A stretch of DNA of 64,000 bases from Pomphorhynchus laevis (taxonomy: Eukaryota > Acanthocephala > Palaeacanthocephala > Echinorhynchida > Pomphorhynchidae). The stretch lies in the NCBI GenBank assembly GCA_012934845.2, contig WNNJ02001412.1:1-64000 (forward strand). The letters run 5' to 3'. Shown here piece after piece: positions 33,716-45,855 of the stretch (within the stretch, counting starts at the first letter, position 1; each line of letters starts with the position of its first letter). Below the pieces are notes generated by a model, which worked only from the letters and a program-made list of their open reading frames with translations, did no database searches and was not told the DNA's origin. The position numbers and the translations under genes are program-made.

Positions 33716-36700
33716 TTTGCATTTTTTTCTTTTTTATTTTAATCAATTTACTTACAAGCTATTTCGGCTATGAGCAGTGTAACAGTTCGTTGGGCAGATG
33801 TGGTACATCCATACGATGGAAATGGTGATTTTGGAGAATGGATTTGCAAATTGGAAGTGGTTGCAAAGCTCAAGGAATAGACGACGTTGGTAATTGCTTA
33901 CCCTTGTTTCTGCAAAAGGTGCGTTTGCTGTTTATCAAGGACTAAATTCAGACGTTCAAAAATACTATAAGGCACTTAGAACAGCCTTGCTTACTGCATT
34001 TTCAATTAGTGCAACTAGGGCATATGACCAGTTTGTGCAGCGACAAATGCGATCAGACCAGAAAGTCGATGTTTATTTGGCTGATTTAACGCGCCTATTC
34101 GGAATTATCACTACAGTTCATAATGAGGATTTTTTAAAGTGTGTATTTGTGAATGGCCTGCCAGCAAGCGTAAAATCTCAGCTAATTATATCATCGAATT
34201 TCAGCGACATGCAGTTATGTGACATTGTCGTAAAGGCTCGCTCAATGTTAGAGAGTTAACTGGATGACTAATCACAGCTATATTATACTAAATCGATTAG
34301 AACGGTAAACAACGACCGAGACAAGAATATTCAGTGTTTTACATGTCACAAGACAGGTCATCGATCTAGAGATTATCCTACTAAACCCATTCAAAGATGC
34401 TACAATTGTGGATCTCGTGACCATCTGCGAATCGATGTAAGTCTGGTGTAAATTTAAAAAACCATTTCGGGGAGGATCAATAATTGGATTGTGTGTATCC
34501 TCCCCTTATTATTCAAATCCTCTAGTGGTAAAAATGCGAGTAAATGGTATAGATTGCAATGGATTAGTGGACACTGGTGCGACAAGAACGCTGATATCGA
34601 AACGAATATATTTACTAACAAAAGGAGAGTGCACGGCAACGCTTATTGATGGGTCTAAAGTTGCTTGCAAAGAAACCGTTAAAATCGATATTCAGGTACA
34701 GCGTGGCGCAGTCATTAATACAAGTTGCCTCTCTGTTGATATGAACATTACATTTGATGCTTTAGTTAGAATGGATATCATCAATAAACTGGGTGGTATT
34801 CAAATATCTCGAGGGTCTGTTAAGTTTCTTGGAGATGCGGCTGTCGTTTATCATGTATAAGCGAGTAATGTATCTTCAAAACGGCAAATGCCTTTGCTTT
34901 CAATTAGAGATGACGACTTTAGTGTCATATTTAATGAAAATTCATGTTCGGGTGTGGAAGAACGGGGAGCCTGAAAAACTGTACAATAGTATAGCCTCCT
35001 ATATCATTGATCCTGATGTGCAGCAAGATTTTGAAAATGAGGTAAATTGCTGGATTCTAGAGGGATGGTTGATACCGTATGATGGCGAAGTTAGAGCGTT
35101 GATACCGCTGATGGCAGTAATGGACGCAACCAAATCGAAAGTACGACCGGTATTGGATTTTCGGGGATTGAATGGTTTTGTGACAAGCAACACAGCAGAT
35201 GCTGATGTCTGTGTTGACAAAATTCGGTCATGGCGACGAAAGGGTGAGCATTTATCTATTATGGATTTGTCCAGAGCTTATCTACAAATCTATGTTTATG
35301 AGAAGTTGTGGAAATATCAGGTGGCTAGATTTGGTGGTCGTCAGGTCTGTCTTACTAGATTAGAATTTGAATTAAATGTGGCACCGAAGATTATGAAAGC
35401 AGTTGTGGAAAAAGTGATCACCTTAGATCACAATGTGAGAGCCGCTTGCGACAGTTATCTTGATGACATAATAGTAGATGAATCTCAGATGTCTGCGAAA
35501 TCAGTAAAATTGCACCTGTCCAAGTATGGCCTTAAGTCTAAAGAGCCTCAGAAAATTGACGCCGTGCGGGTGATTGGCTTAAAGTCTTTAAAATGAATGG
35601 GAAGCTATATTGGAAAAGAGACAACAAACCTTTGGATAGCGACGTTCCGACAACAAAGCGTCAACTCTTCTCATTCTGTGGAAAGGTTATTGGTCACTTT
35701 CCTGTTTGCGGATGGCTTAGACCATCGTGTAGCTATTTAAAGCGATTGTGCAATGACATAGCATGGGATGATCCGATTCCAGAAAACGTTATGAAGTTAA
35801 TAGAAAATCTCACAGTAAAACTTCGTGAACACGATCCAGTTCAAGACAAATGGAGAATCGAAGAGACATCGAATCCAGCTAACATTTGGTGCGATGCGAG
35901 TAGCGTCGCTGTCGGAGTCGTTGTCGAACTCAATGGAAATGTGATAGAGGATGCATCATGGTTACGCAAAATGGATGACGATACACACATTAATTTAGCA
36001 GAATTAGAAGCGGTCATAAAGGGTGTTAATATTGCCATCAGCAATATATCTGAAAAAATCAAAATACTTACTGATTCCTCTTCGGTTCGTGCCTGGGTAG
36101 CGTGTGCCATAATGCGTGATAAGCAAATATCAACTCGTGGATTAGGCCAAGCATTAGTTCGAAGACGAGTTAGCCTTTTGTATCAAATACTTAAAGAGCA
36201 CGAAATTGATGCGACAATAGAAAAAATAGAATCAGTACAAAATAAAGATGATGTCCTATCCAGAATTCCAAAAGCCTGGATGAATTCGAATGTATGTTGT
36301 TTTACTTCATGTGATGAAAGACTGCGAACACTAAGAACACATCACGAGAATCATCATCAGGGTGTCGAACGAACATTGTATTTGCCGAATCGAGTTTTTC
36401 TTGACCACAAATTCCGGAGATCAGAAGCGGTTGAAATAATTAAATTATGCGATCGTTGCCTTAGAATAGGTCCAAGTTCGATATGCTGGGAAACGGACCA
36501 CCTCGGAGTCCTTGAGAACTGGACCAGACTCTCAGTGGACATAACGCAGTACGACAACCGACCTTATTTGAGCTTAATCGATCGTGAATCGAGTCGCTTC
36601 TCTGTTTGGAAACAATTGTCGAACTAATCGAGCAAATTCGCAGCAGAATCAGTAGAGGATATATTTTGCGAACGCGGTTTTACTGTCGAATTGCTCGTAG

Positions 36701-37340
36701 ATAACGCCTTGACATTCAGATCACAAATGTTCACAAAAGTGTGTAAGAAATTCGGAGTAGATATCCGGTATAGATGTGCATATCGTCCCTAAGGGAATTG
36801 AATTGTTGAGAGATTACATCCGCATGTTAAGCGTACTGCTAGTCAAGCATCCATTAGGATCGAAGAAGCTGTTTATTGGCATAATGTATCACCAACAGAC
36901 TTGAAAGTTTCACCTAGCTCCCCAGCAGATCAAATTTAAACATACGAATTTCGACTTCCTGTGTTCGTTAAACAACACGAATCGAATACGGTAGTACATG
37001 ACTTCTCGCCTGGAGATGCAGTGTTTATTCGGCCGCCTGGATCGCGATGCTTCACAAAATGGCCTATGCAAGTGGTCACCGGAGCAGGTAATGGGTTGTC
37101 CGTCGAAGTTGCTGGCATTCCACGACACATAGCTGATATTCGGAAGGCAACAGATTGTAAGAATTATTCTGGCATGTCAATTTTGAACGCGAATAACTAC
37201 AATGAACCACATAGTCTTACTGATGCTGATGATGACATACTTTCAGATACTCCATATGAAATTACCCCTAGTGTTCAAAGAAAGAGGAATGCGCCGCCGT
37301 ATTTGAGAGACTATGTGATGATGTGATCATCACAGGGGCG

Positions 37341-37586
37341 TGTGTCTCTCAACCAACAAAGCGGCATTATTTGCAATGTTTTGACGCTGCCAAGAGCGAT
37401 GCGATATGATTCCTTTTGTTGCTGATTTGTATAGTGGTTTTGACGCCGCCTCTGATTGTTTATTTTGTGACTGTTGAATGATATGTCGCTCATATATAAC
37501 TGGTTTCGTTTTCCTCTGTTTTGAGTTCTTACTTGGGAGAATAAAATCATTGCCTAATGTGTTTCATTTTAATCAATTTGCTTACA
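37341..37586 (+). repeat. Right LTR
   Basis: Begins TGTGTCTCTC and ends TTTGCTTACA, so TG...CA termini; nearly identical to the left LTR where both are present. No clear target-site duplication. Confidence 0.8.
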
Positions 37587-38715
37587 GTGTTGAATTATTA
37601 TCTACTATTATCAACACTTAATACTATTAAGTGTAATACTATAATAGTGTAAATTAAATATTGTAATAATATATATCAAATATAAATATTTTTTTCTAGG
37701 AATGTCATTTAGATACAAAAATAATTATTCCCCCCAGAATGTCTCATTCCGTTTCAAATTATTCAAATATAAATATTTTTTGAATATAATCATTTTTGAA
37801 TAAAATCCAGGTATACAATAACTAGCATATGGTTTACTGGTGAATTAATGCACTTTAATAGAAGAATGACACACTCATTAGAAAATAATGGTTTCAGGAT
37901 TTTAGGTAGAATATACTTGAAAAAGTACTATGGCATTAGTTTATTAACAAATCATACAGTGCAGGACGAAGGGATCCACTCACAAATTGTAAATCGCTGG
38001 AGTGTTTTAAAGGAGCAGGACATAATTTACCATAATTTAAAGATAAGACACATTTTACATGTTTTTATTGATTTTTATGCTAGACAGTCCTAGAAAATAT
38101 GTGCGTAAATACTATCAATGATTTTTTCTTTTACTTAAACAGCAATTTTAATAAAAACAGATAATAAAGTTCATATCGTCTCATTGCAGATGCTTGTTTG
38201 AACTTGTGTATTTCACTCAATTTACTAACCAAATGTTGAAAGAGTATGCTTTCGTAAGTATAATGCTTAGTTTTTCTCTTAATCGCTAAATCGCAATTCC
38301 GTGAGTTAAAGTTGCTCGCAACAAGATGTCATGTAATTATTATTGCATTATTATCAATTCGTGGTATAATTTCTCCGCATGTTATTAACGGGTAGGAATC
38401 ACAGTCTTCTAATCACAAAACTATTTACTCATACTTTCTCCTTATTCGTTGTTGATATAATCAATGTACAACTCGTTTATTCGAGGTTGAATAAGAATCG
38501 CATCAATCGATTGTTTCCACGGAATCTTAAACACATTTTACCAAGACGTGTTGAGAGAAACAGATTTTATGGCTGTGATGTTCAGTTTTATTCTTAATTG
38601 CATAAGTTAATTGAGATCTAAAGTAAATACATTTGAGATAAAAAAAAGTTTAAAAAAGTTTGAGATCTAAAGTACATAAAATAAAATAACATACAATCTA
38701 AAGTAAATACATATA
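37587..38715. other. No gene recognised
   Basis: AT-rich; the ORFs at 37848-38093 and 38379-38597 have no known motif. 38630-38715 repeats CTAAAGTAAATACAT and may be 5' sequence of the L2-like LINE that follows. Confidence 0.4.
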
Positions 38716-38819
38716 CATCGACGACAACCATCGACGACAACCATCGACGACAACCATCGACGACAACCATCGACGACAACCATCGACGACAACCATCGAC
38801 GACAACCATCGACGGCAAC
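38716..38819 (+). repeat. 13-bp minisatellite, 8 units, in front of L2-like ORF1
   Basis: CATCGACGACAAC x 8 (one unit varied to GACGGC), ending 8 bp before the ORF1 ATG at 38828. It may act as 5' promoter monomers of the LINE. Confidence 0.85.
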
Positions 38820-38827
38820 CATCGTTT

Positions 38828-39544
38828 ATGGGAGGACGTAAGAAAACAACTAAGACCGACACCAACTATGGACAACTGCAAGTACAGTGCTCGATACACG
38901 ACTGCAGCGTCTGGACAACAATCACCTGCGACAAGAATAAGGCTAAAGAAGACTTCGTATGTAATTTGTGTGCCAACAAACTAATATGCAACCTTTCCAA
39001 TAAGCACATATCAACATCCAACACGTCAACTCAAACTACCCCCGTCGTTTCTAATGTCCTTTCTCCACCCACCGACCCTGCCACCATATACACTTTCCAT
39101 TCCATGTCATCTTCACTCCCCGACACCCCACGTCCCGTCCTTCCCGTCTCGTTTCTCAATAACTTGCATCCATCAATCAAAATCACCTCCACCAACCTCC
39201 ACTATCCTTCCACTCATAACCTTTCCTCACATCGCTTGCCACCCTCTTTATTATCATTATCCTCTATGTCTCCCGTCGTCAAACCAAATCCCTCCAAATC
39301 ATCAACTGACAGCTCTTCTATCGTGATCTCACCTACTCACGTCAGTCGTCCTCCTTTACGAAGCGCTTTGCTTCTCGCGATCGTTGCATCATTGTTTCTA
39401 ATATCACGCCTTCTAACACCTTATCTCCACAAGCACGTCTGGACCACGATGTTTCCGCCTTCAGATCCATCCTCTCGTCTATTGTTCCTGCGGATAAACC
39501 ATCCTTTTTCAAGGACATTTATCCTGTCGCATTCATTCGTCTAA
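38828..39544 (+). CDS. L2-like ORF1 protein with PHD-like Cys/His cluster
   Basis: 239 codons. Residues 18-55 hold VQCSIHDCSVWTTITC and DFVCNLCANKL, a C-x4-H...C-x2-C arrangement like the PHD-type ORF1 fingers of CR1/L2 elements. The remainder is Ser/Pro/Thr-rich. The frame shifts after about residue 180, where other frames carry the continuation, so it is probably not intact. Confidence 0.6.
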   Translation: MGGRKKTTKTDTNYGQLQVQCSIHDCSVWTTITCDKNKAKEDFVCNLCANKLICNLSNKHISTSNTSTQTTPVVSNVLSPPTDPATIYTFHSMSSSLPDTPRPVLPVSFLNNLHPSIKITSTNLHYPSTHNLSSHRLPPSLLSLSSMSPVVKPNPSKSSTDSSSIVISPTHVSRPPLRSALLLAIVASLFLISRLLTPYLHKHVWTTMFPPSDPSSRLLFLRINHPFSRTFILSHSFV

Positions 39545-42500
39545 ACAAATATTCTCAATCTAATCCTTCCCAGCCCCCTCTCCTAAAAATTGTTTTCAAG
39601 CATCGCTCTCACGCGTCTTCGGTCCTCTCTCAACGATTCAAACTCATGTCATCTTCAACCACTCAAATTTTCCCCGATCGCGCCCCTTCTGAAATCGCTC
39701 AAATCTCTTCAGCCCGCATCGAAAAACGCCGTCGCGAGGAAAACGGCGAAACATCACTCGCCATCCGAAACATAGACGGAAATTTTCAAGTTGTCCACAC
39801 CCGTCCAAAAATTCGATGGCGCTCCATCTCTCCTATGTGTCTTCTCCACTAGACTCTTTCGCCACAGCACACGGTTTCCGCCTCGGTCTCCTCAACACTA
39901 GATCTATTCTCAATAAATCCGATCTTATCCTCAACCTATTCACCAAGCAATCCATCGATCTCTTCTGCCTCACCGAATCCTGGCACTCAGATTCGACGAT
40001 CTTTCCATTCGCCGTCTGCTCTCTGCCGGTTGCTCCCTAGTCGAATCCGCCCGCCCCCTCAGCTCATGCCCTTCTAAATCCTCTAATCATGGCGGCATCG
40101 TCGCATTCGCGCGCCACCCAGTGTTTCTTCGCAAAATCAATCCCCCTTTCAGTCCTTGCTCTTTTGAATTGCTCACTTGTCGTTATTCTAGCCCGATCAC
40201 TCTAGATCTCGCCATTGTATACCGTCCTGGTTCATCAGCTCCTACAGCCTTATTTTTTACCGAACTCGCTGACCTCCTTTCTCATTGTTCTCAATCCCTT
40301 CACTCGTTCTAGGCGACTTCAATATCCGCCTAGACCGCCCCTCTTCCACAGATTCCATCCGCTTCATCAACATTCTATCCAACTACAATTACAAACTAAT
40401 CTCCACTGCCCCCACACATATACTTGGTGGGGCACTCGACATCATCGCTGTCCCCGATCATTTTGCTGCCTACACCTCACTGTCCATCTCTGATCCTGGT
40501 CTATCCGATCACTTTCTTATCACCGTTGATCTCGCTCGCAAACACACCCCTCCTCACAAACCTACAATCCTACGTCGCCCTTGGAGAAATCTTGACCTCT
40601 CCCTTCTCCGCTCTGCCTTACTCAAATCGTCTCTATCATTACCCACAATAACATATTCATCTCCTCACGATCTCGCCTTTCTTTTCGACTCTGAACTCAC
40701 ATCCACTCTCGATATTATCTTGCCCTAAAGTCTCACCCACACCGTCGCTTGCACCGTGCCCCATGGTTTGACATCCAATACCTACTCTCAAAGCGTCGGC
40801 TCCGCTATGCTTTTCGAGTCTATGACCGCTCTCTTAGACGTGATTTCCGCTCGATCACTCCGTCTTTCCGTGATTCCTATCTTGCTCTTTGCCGGTCTCA
40901 TCTCTACCTACTACGTATTAAATGCAACTCCTTCTGGCAGCATAAAATCATCACTTCATTCAACTCTAAGACTCTCTGGCATACTTTTAACTCAATCCTT
41001 GCTCGCTCTTCTTCGCCGTGCAACATCGATGTCAATGATTATTCGTCATTTCTCCAGACTATAGTATCCACGTTGCTCTCTCACACCCCAGTCTCCATCC
41101 TATCCCACTCTGCCCAGTCTACTCTCATCCTTCCGGAACTCTTCCATCTTCTCTCTGTCTCACCTACAGAAGTATCATCTGTCCTCATGTCCTTGTCCAA
41201 CAAAACCTCACCTGCCGATCCCCTGCCTACCCACATATTAAAATCTATATGCTCATCGATATCCCCATTCCTCACAACCTTGTTTAACTCGTCCATCCGC
41301 AGTCGTATCTTCCCTTAACACTGGAAATCCGCAATCGTTCGTCCCCTCCTTAAGAAACAATCGCTCAACCCGTCCCTTCCTTCTAGCTATCGCCCTATTT
41401 CACTACTCCCTACTCTTTCTAAGCTCTTAGAACGCCTCATCTTAATACAAATCAACGCTTATTTCTCCTAATCCAATCTGTACCCTCCATTCCAATCCGC
41501 TTTCCGCTCTAATCACTCGACAGAAATCGCATGCTTAAAGGTGTACCACGACTTAGTCATTTCTCGAGACAAGGCTCTATATAGTGTTCTCCTCTCCCTC
41601 GACCTATCCTCCGCATTCGACATTGTCGACCACTCCGTCCTCCTTTCTCGCCTTCGTTATGATTACGGCTTTTCTTCCTCCTCCGTATCATGGTTCGCCT
41701 CATATCTATCCGACCGTTCCTTTCGCGTCTGTTCTAGTTCATCATCCTCCCCTCCCATCCCTATTTTTTGCAGGGTCCCACAAGGTTCAGTCCTAAGTCC
41801 CCTGCTTTTCTCTCTTTTGCTTGGCGATCTCTAGCCATTTATCAAACCTTACTCCTTTAAGGTCATGCAATACGCCGATGACATTCTAATCTATGCTCAT
41901 GCACCCGCACATCGCATACACGATATCGGCATTTCTGCCTTCAACTGTCTTTCTTCTATCTACAAACGTCTATCCAATCTCCATCTCGTTCTAAACGCCG
42001 AAAAGTCCAAAATAATGTGGATCCTCCCCCGTAAACCAAACATATCTCCTCCCACTGTATATTTTGCCTCATCAATCATCCCCATAGTCCACAATCTCAC
42101 TTTCTTAGGCTTCCATTTCGATGATCACCTTTCCCTTAAACCCTTCGTCCATGACAAGGTCCGCTCATCTAACTTAATTCTCCGAGATATTCGCTGTATC
42201 CGCCCCCTTAGCGACTTCCGTTTTTGTATGTCTCTTCTTTCATCCATTCTTTTCCCTAAAATCGATTACTGCCTTAGCCTTTTCGCCAATTCACCAAAAT
42301 CCATCATCCTACCCCTTCAACGAATAATCAGCACCGCCGTTCGAGTGCTCTTTCGTCTCCGTCGCTTCGACCACACATCCAAATATTTTGCCCGACTCTC
42401 CTTGCCCACCATCCACATCCGCATCAAACTCCGCCTTCTTCTCGTAACTTTTCGTATTATCGCTGTCGCTCTCCATCGTTCATCAACCTTCCTTTCTTAG

Positions 42501-42905
42501 ACGATATTCGCCCCACCTCGCTATCGCTTCGTTCCTGTCATACCCTCTTACTCCACGTTCCTAATTACTCCAACAACTACGGTCTCCGATCCTTCCTCGT
42601 CGCCGCCTTACTCGCCTGGAATCAACTCCCTCTCGACGTCCGCCGCGCTCCTTCCTTTATCACATTCAAACAGTCGCTCCGTTCACACCTTATCGACACC
42701 TGATTCACAGTCTTGTTTCGTTGTGGTCATGTAAGCGTGCGCTGGCACGCATTTGCCACGTTAAAATAAATCCTTTTTTTATTGACATTGATCATACTTT
42801 TGTTTTTAGTTATTTATTTTTTATTTGTTGTAAAATCTTTTAATTTGCAATTTAGTGGACTTGTAAGTGGATGTATATCCACATGGCCGCTTTGATAACC
42901 GAATA

Positions 42906-43307
42906 TTCTATTATATCAATTAGAAATATAAACTTTATACTCTGTAATTTTTAATTTCTTTTGTATTTTCAGGTTCCTTGTTCTGTCGACATATTAAAAA
43001 TAAATTCAATTTTTATTGCTGGGTATTAATTTTTGATTCAATAAAATTAAGAAAACCCAACAGCTATCAATCCAATTCAAAAATTCCATAATATCAATTC
43101 ACTTTTTGATGGCGCAATGGATAACAGCAAAGATAACAAGATAGGAAATATTGTTCGTGATATCGTTTTTGTATCTAATGAGTCATTAAATATTACATTG
43201 CCGTATTTGCAATGCAATAATAAAAATTATTAATATTCTAATGAAAACGACGTCTGATAACTTGTATTCTCTAATTTTATTGTTTTTAAGATACAACACA
43301 TTAATTT
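42906..43307. other. No gene recognised
   Basis: AT-rich. 43013-43090 resembles 63700-63780 (AATTC...CAATCCAATTCAA), a minor dispersed repeat. Confidence 0.4.
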
Positions 43308-43399
43308 GTGACATTACGTGATCACGTCCTCATGATAAACTCAGATTACTCGATATGTAATCTGCTTATTACATATATTCATGCTCATTATTGCTCTAA

Positions 43400-43665
43400 A
43401 TGCACAAAGTATTATTTTAAACTCGGAAGACTATATCGCCTTTCTCATCAAGCAGTGAGGCTTTGGAGCAAACTTCCAGAGAATATCATCAACATATCAA
43501 ATAGAGTGCATTTTAAGAAAACGCTAATTACATGGCTCTGCAAAGATCCTAATTTCAATATTCTGTATCCGGATTAAGTTTTTGCTGACATAAAATTGGT
43601 TTTACTGTAAGCAGACAAACCAGCTGCATGGCTATAGTCTTGCAGGTTATAATAATAATTATTGC
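43400..43665 (+). mobile_element. CR1-clade LINE 3' fragment
   Basis: GRLYRLSHQAVRLWSKLPEN matches the conserved C-terminus of the CR1 copies at 49 and 56 kb. The tail AGACAAACCAGCTGCATGGC and TAATAATAATTATT ends near 43670. Confidence 0.7.
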
Positions 43666-44029
43666 TCTAAATGCACAAAGTATTATTTTAATTTGCAGCA
43701 AATGAGTCAAAATTTGTTAGTCATTTGTAAAAACTTGTCTATGATCTTTTTCCATTTCATGTAATTACAAACAACTTAATTCTGCTTTATCATAGTTAAC
43801 TATGTCTATAAGTATATTAGGAAACGTTGGCATAATCCAATGATCTTGAGGCTTAACAGAACGTTTTTATATACAAATTAATTGACTGTATTGTTCGATC
43901 ACCTACCTAAAGAAAATAGAAAACAGAATAGCAAGTATATAATTTAAAAATTTCGATTAATGTTTTAATCTCTCTAAATGACTAGACAAATATTCTAATT
44001 GAAATTTTTTGAATTTCAATTAGAATTTC
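43666..44029. other. No gene recognised
   Basis: AT-rich; repeats TATTGCTCTAAATGCACAAA of 43390 at 43661, a short local duplication. Confidence 0.4.
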
Positions 44030-44450
44030 CTGCACGCTGTTTTAATGCACGTCGCTTTGATCACACACATATCTTGCTCAATTCTCCTGGCCCACCATCC
44101 ACATCCGCATACAACTCCGCCTTCTCGTAACTTTCCGTCTCATCTTAAATTTTACTATTGTGACTCACCTTGTAACGAGCTTTTGCTCACTCTGGTGTAA
44201 AGTAATAATAATCGCTGCCGGCTCCTCATCGTTCATCAATATCTCTTTCTTAGACGACACTCATACCACCTTTCTATAGCTGCGTTCCCGTCATTCCCTC
44301 TTACTCTACGTTCCCAATTACTCTAACAACTATAGTCTCCGATCCTCCCTTTCGACGTCCGCCGCGCTCCCTCCTTTATTACATTCAAATACCGCCTCCG
44401 TACCCACCTCCTCGAAACATGATTTTTGCCACCTAAAAATAAATGTTTTT
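44030..44450 (+). mobile_element. L2-like LINE 3' fragment
   Basis: CGCTTTGATCACACACATAT, TTCTCCTGGCCCACCATCCA and TACTCTACGTTCCCAATTAC match the ORF2 end and 3' UTR of copies A and B; ends TTTGCCACCTAAAAATAAAT with T-rich DNA. Interrupted near 44150-44215 by unrelated sequence. Confidence 0.7.
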
Positions 44451-44454
44451 TTTT

Positions 44455-44877
44455 CTATCTATAAGCCAACAGTAGTACGCAACATTTCAGTATTAGTGAA
44501 CCTCATCAGCTATTTATTCAATACTTACGTTTCACGTTCCTATTCTTTTTAACGTTGGCTGACGATAACTCGAGTCGTCGGCTTTATTGACATTTTAAAT
44601 TTAATAAAATACTTTGGTCTTACAATTTGCGAATTTAATTGAAACCTTCCCAGGCCAACACTAATTTAATTTGAAATCAGAAATGATTTCAAATTAAATT
44701 TGCAAAATGTAAGACGAAAGTCTTTAATTAAATTTAATATTCCAATAAAGCAGATGAGTCGAGTGATCGTCAGCCAACATTAAAAAGGACCGAAACGTGA
44801 AATGTAGGTATTGGATCAGTTGCTGATGAGGTCCACCAGTACTGAAATGTAGCGTACTGCTGTTGGTTTATAGATAG
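44455..44877. repeat. Foldback/MITE-like element with long inverted arms, 423 bp
   Basis: Ends CTATCTATAAGCCAACAG ... CTGTTGGTTTATAGATAG. The two halves are diverged inverted copies of about 190 bp (shared TACGTTTCACGTTCC / GGACCGAAACGTGAAATGTA, TAACGTTGGCTGACGAT / ATCGTCAGCCAACATTA, TAAGACGAAAGTC). No ORF. Related fragment at 1105-1215. Confidence 0.75.
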
Positions 44878-45239
44878 GATCAAAGTAGTGTGCAGAATAA
44901 AAAATAGTCATCAAAATTTTAATGAAAACAATGACTGCACAAGCATATCAACTTAAAATATTCTAATATTCGCATTAAAATTTTGCAATCTGGTTAATTT
45001 GCATATGTTTACAGATCGTGGCGAAATAAAAGTTATGTTTCACTACACAACTAGTTAAACAATTCCGCTTACTGGTAATTTCACAAACAGATTAAGTCGA
45101 TCACGCTGATATGTGAACATATATTTAGCATGTTCTTAGTTTGCGTAATCAACGATTAAGATAATCGTTAACTATTTTTTCCGTTTATCAAATTGACGTT
45201 TATCAATTTACCCGTTTATTAAGTGGACGCAACGAACGA

Positions 45240-45495
45240 ACTAAATAGACTGTATGCAAAGGCTAAATAAACATACTAAACGACTAATCTAAACGAACGG
45301 ACTTTACGAACGGTCTGAACGGACGGTCTGAAATGACGGTCTGATTGAACGGTCTGAACGAACGGTTTGAACGAAAGGTCTGAACGAACTGTCTGAACGA
45401 ACGGTCTGAACGAACGGATTGAACGAACGGATAACGAATGAACTGAACGATCGAACTAAACGAACAATATATAAGAATGGACTGCCCATTCACAC
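45240..45495. repeat. 13-bp minisatellite (ACGGTCTGAACGA), array 1
   Basis: Degenerate repeats of ACGGTCTGAACGA; the same unit and flanks (GGACGCAACGAACGAACT) occur at 60459-60850. It is followed at 45500-45575 by an L2-like 3' end (GTAAGCGCGCCGTTCGCACG, CACTTAAAAATAA). Confidence 0.85.
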
Positions 45496-45855
45496 TGAAC
45501 TCTTCTGCTAAAATATATTAGTGAGCGTGTAAGCGCGCCGTTCGCACGCATTTGTCACTTAAAAATAATTTTTTAATTATTTAATTACTGCTTAACCTCC
45601 CATTGACTGAAAATATATTAAATATAACGATTAGACATGAAATATTCAATTTTTAGCTAATGTGAAGAACCTATAGGACAATTAACTCACGACACTTTGA
45701 AGAGAAGTAGGTTTTTTTCTGTGAATTCTAAATATGCTCTCATTGGTTTATTATATAATCTTCGGAAGTATCTAGGATATTATTATTCGAAGTCTACTGG
45801 AGCAAATGCTCATATGGTATCATCACAAAGAAAAAAGAAAAATTGAGAAGATTCT

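Larger units (their letters stand above)
31515..37586 (+). mobile_element. LTR retrotransposon fossil, Ty3/Gypsy-like
   Basis: Fossil LTR element. Parts in order: left LTR, gag-like region (about 33.77-34.45 kb, zinc-knuckle residues near its end), aspartic protease (LVDTGAT, about 34.56 kb), reverse transcriptase (RPVLDFRGLN, YLDDI; about 34.9-35.55 kb), RNase H (WCDASS; about 35.6-36.25 kb), integrase (about 36.3-37.25 kb), right LTR. The pol order and motifs resemble Metaviridae; family assignment is moderate. A reverse LINE of about 2 kb is nested in the left LTR. The coding part is broken in several places (at least four or five breaks). The two LTRs differ at only a few sites over about 200 bp, which suggests a fairly recent insertion. 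Confidence 0.8.
38716..42905 (+). mobile_element. L2-like LINE, long copy A
   Basis: 5' minisatellite, ORF1 (38828-39544), ORF2 with APE (from about 39816: LGLLNTRSILNKSDLIL, FCLTESWHSDS, YRPGSSAPTALFFTELADLL), RT (LDLSSAFDIVDHSVLLSRL, RVPQGSVLSPLLFSLL, QYADDILIY at 41865-41895) and a C-terminal region to 42705. 3' UTR with GTGCGCTGGCACGC and an AATAAA signal near 42764. ORF2 is broken by several frameshifts and stops (for example TAA at 41314, where copy B has a Ser codon). The coding strand is pyrimidine-rich. Confidence 0.8.

Noticed and set aside
44800-44877. Type II permuted hammerhead (GGACC-GAAAC ... CTGATGA-GGTCC).
   Set aside because: Only 27 bases separate the two core parts; a short stem III is possible but no stem I forms. 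Kept as a structured repeat instead.
45284-45493. Arg/Ser-rich reverse ORF (also at 60510-60737).
   Set aside because: Translation of the 13-bp minisatellite; a 13-bp unit cycles through all frames and is not a protein repeat.
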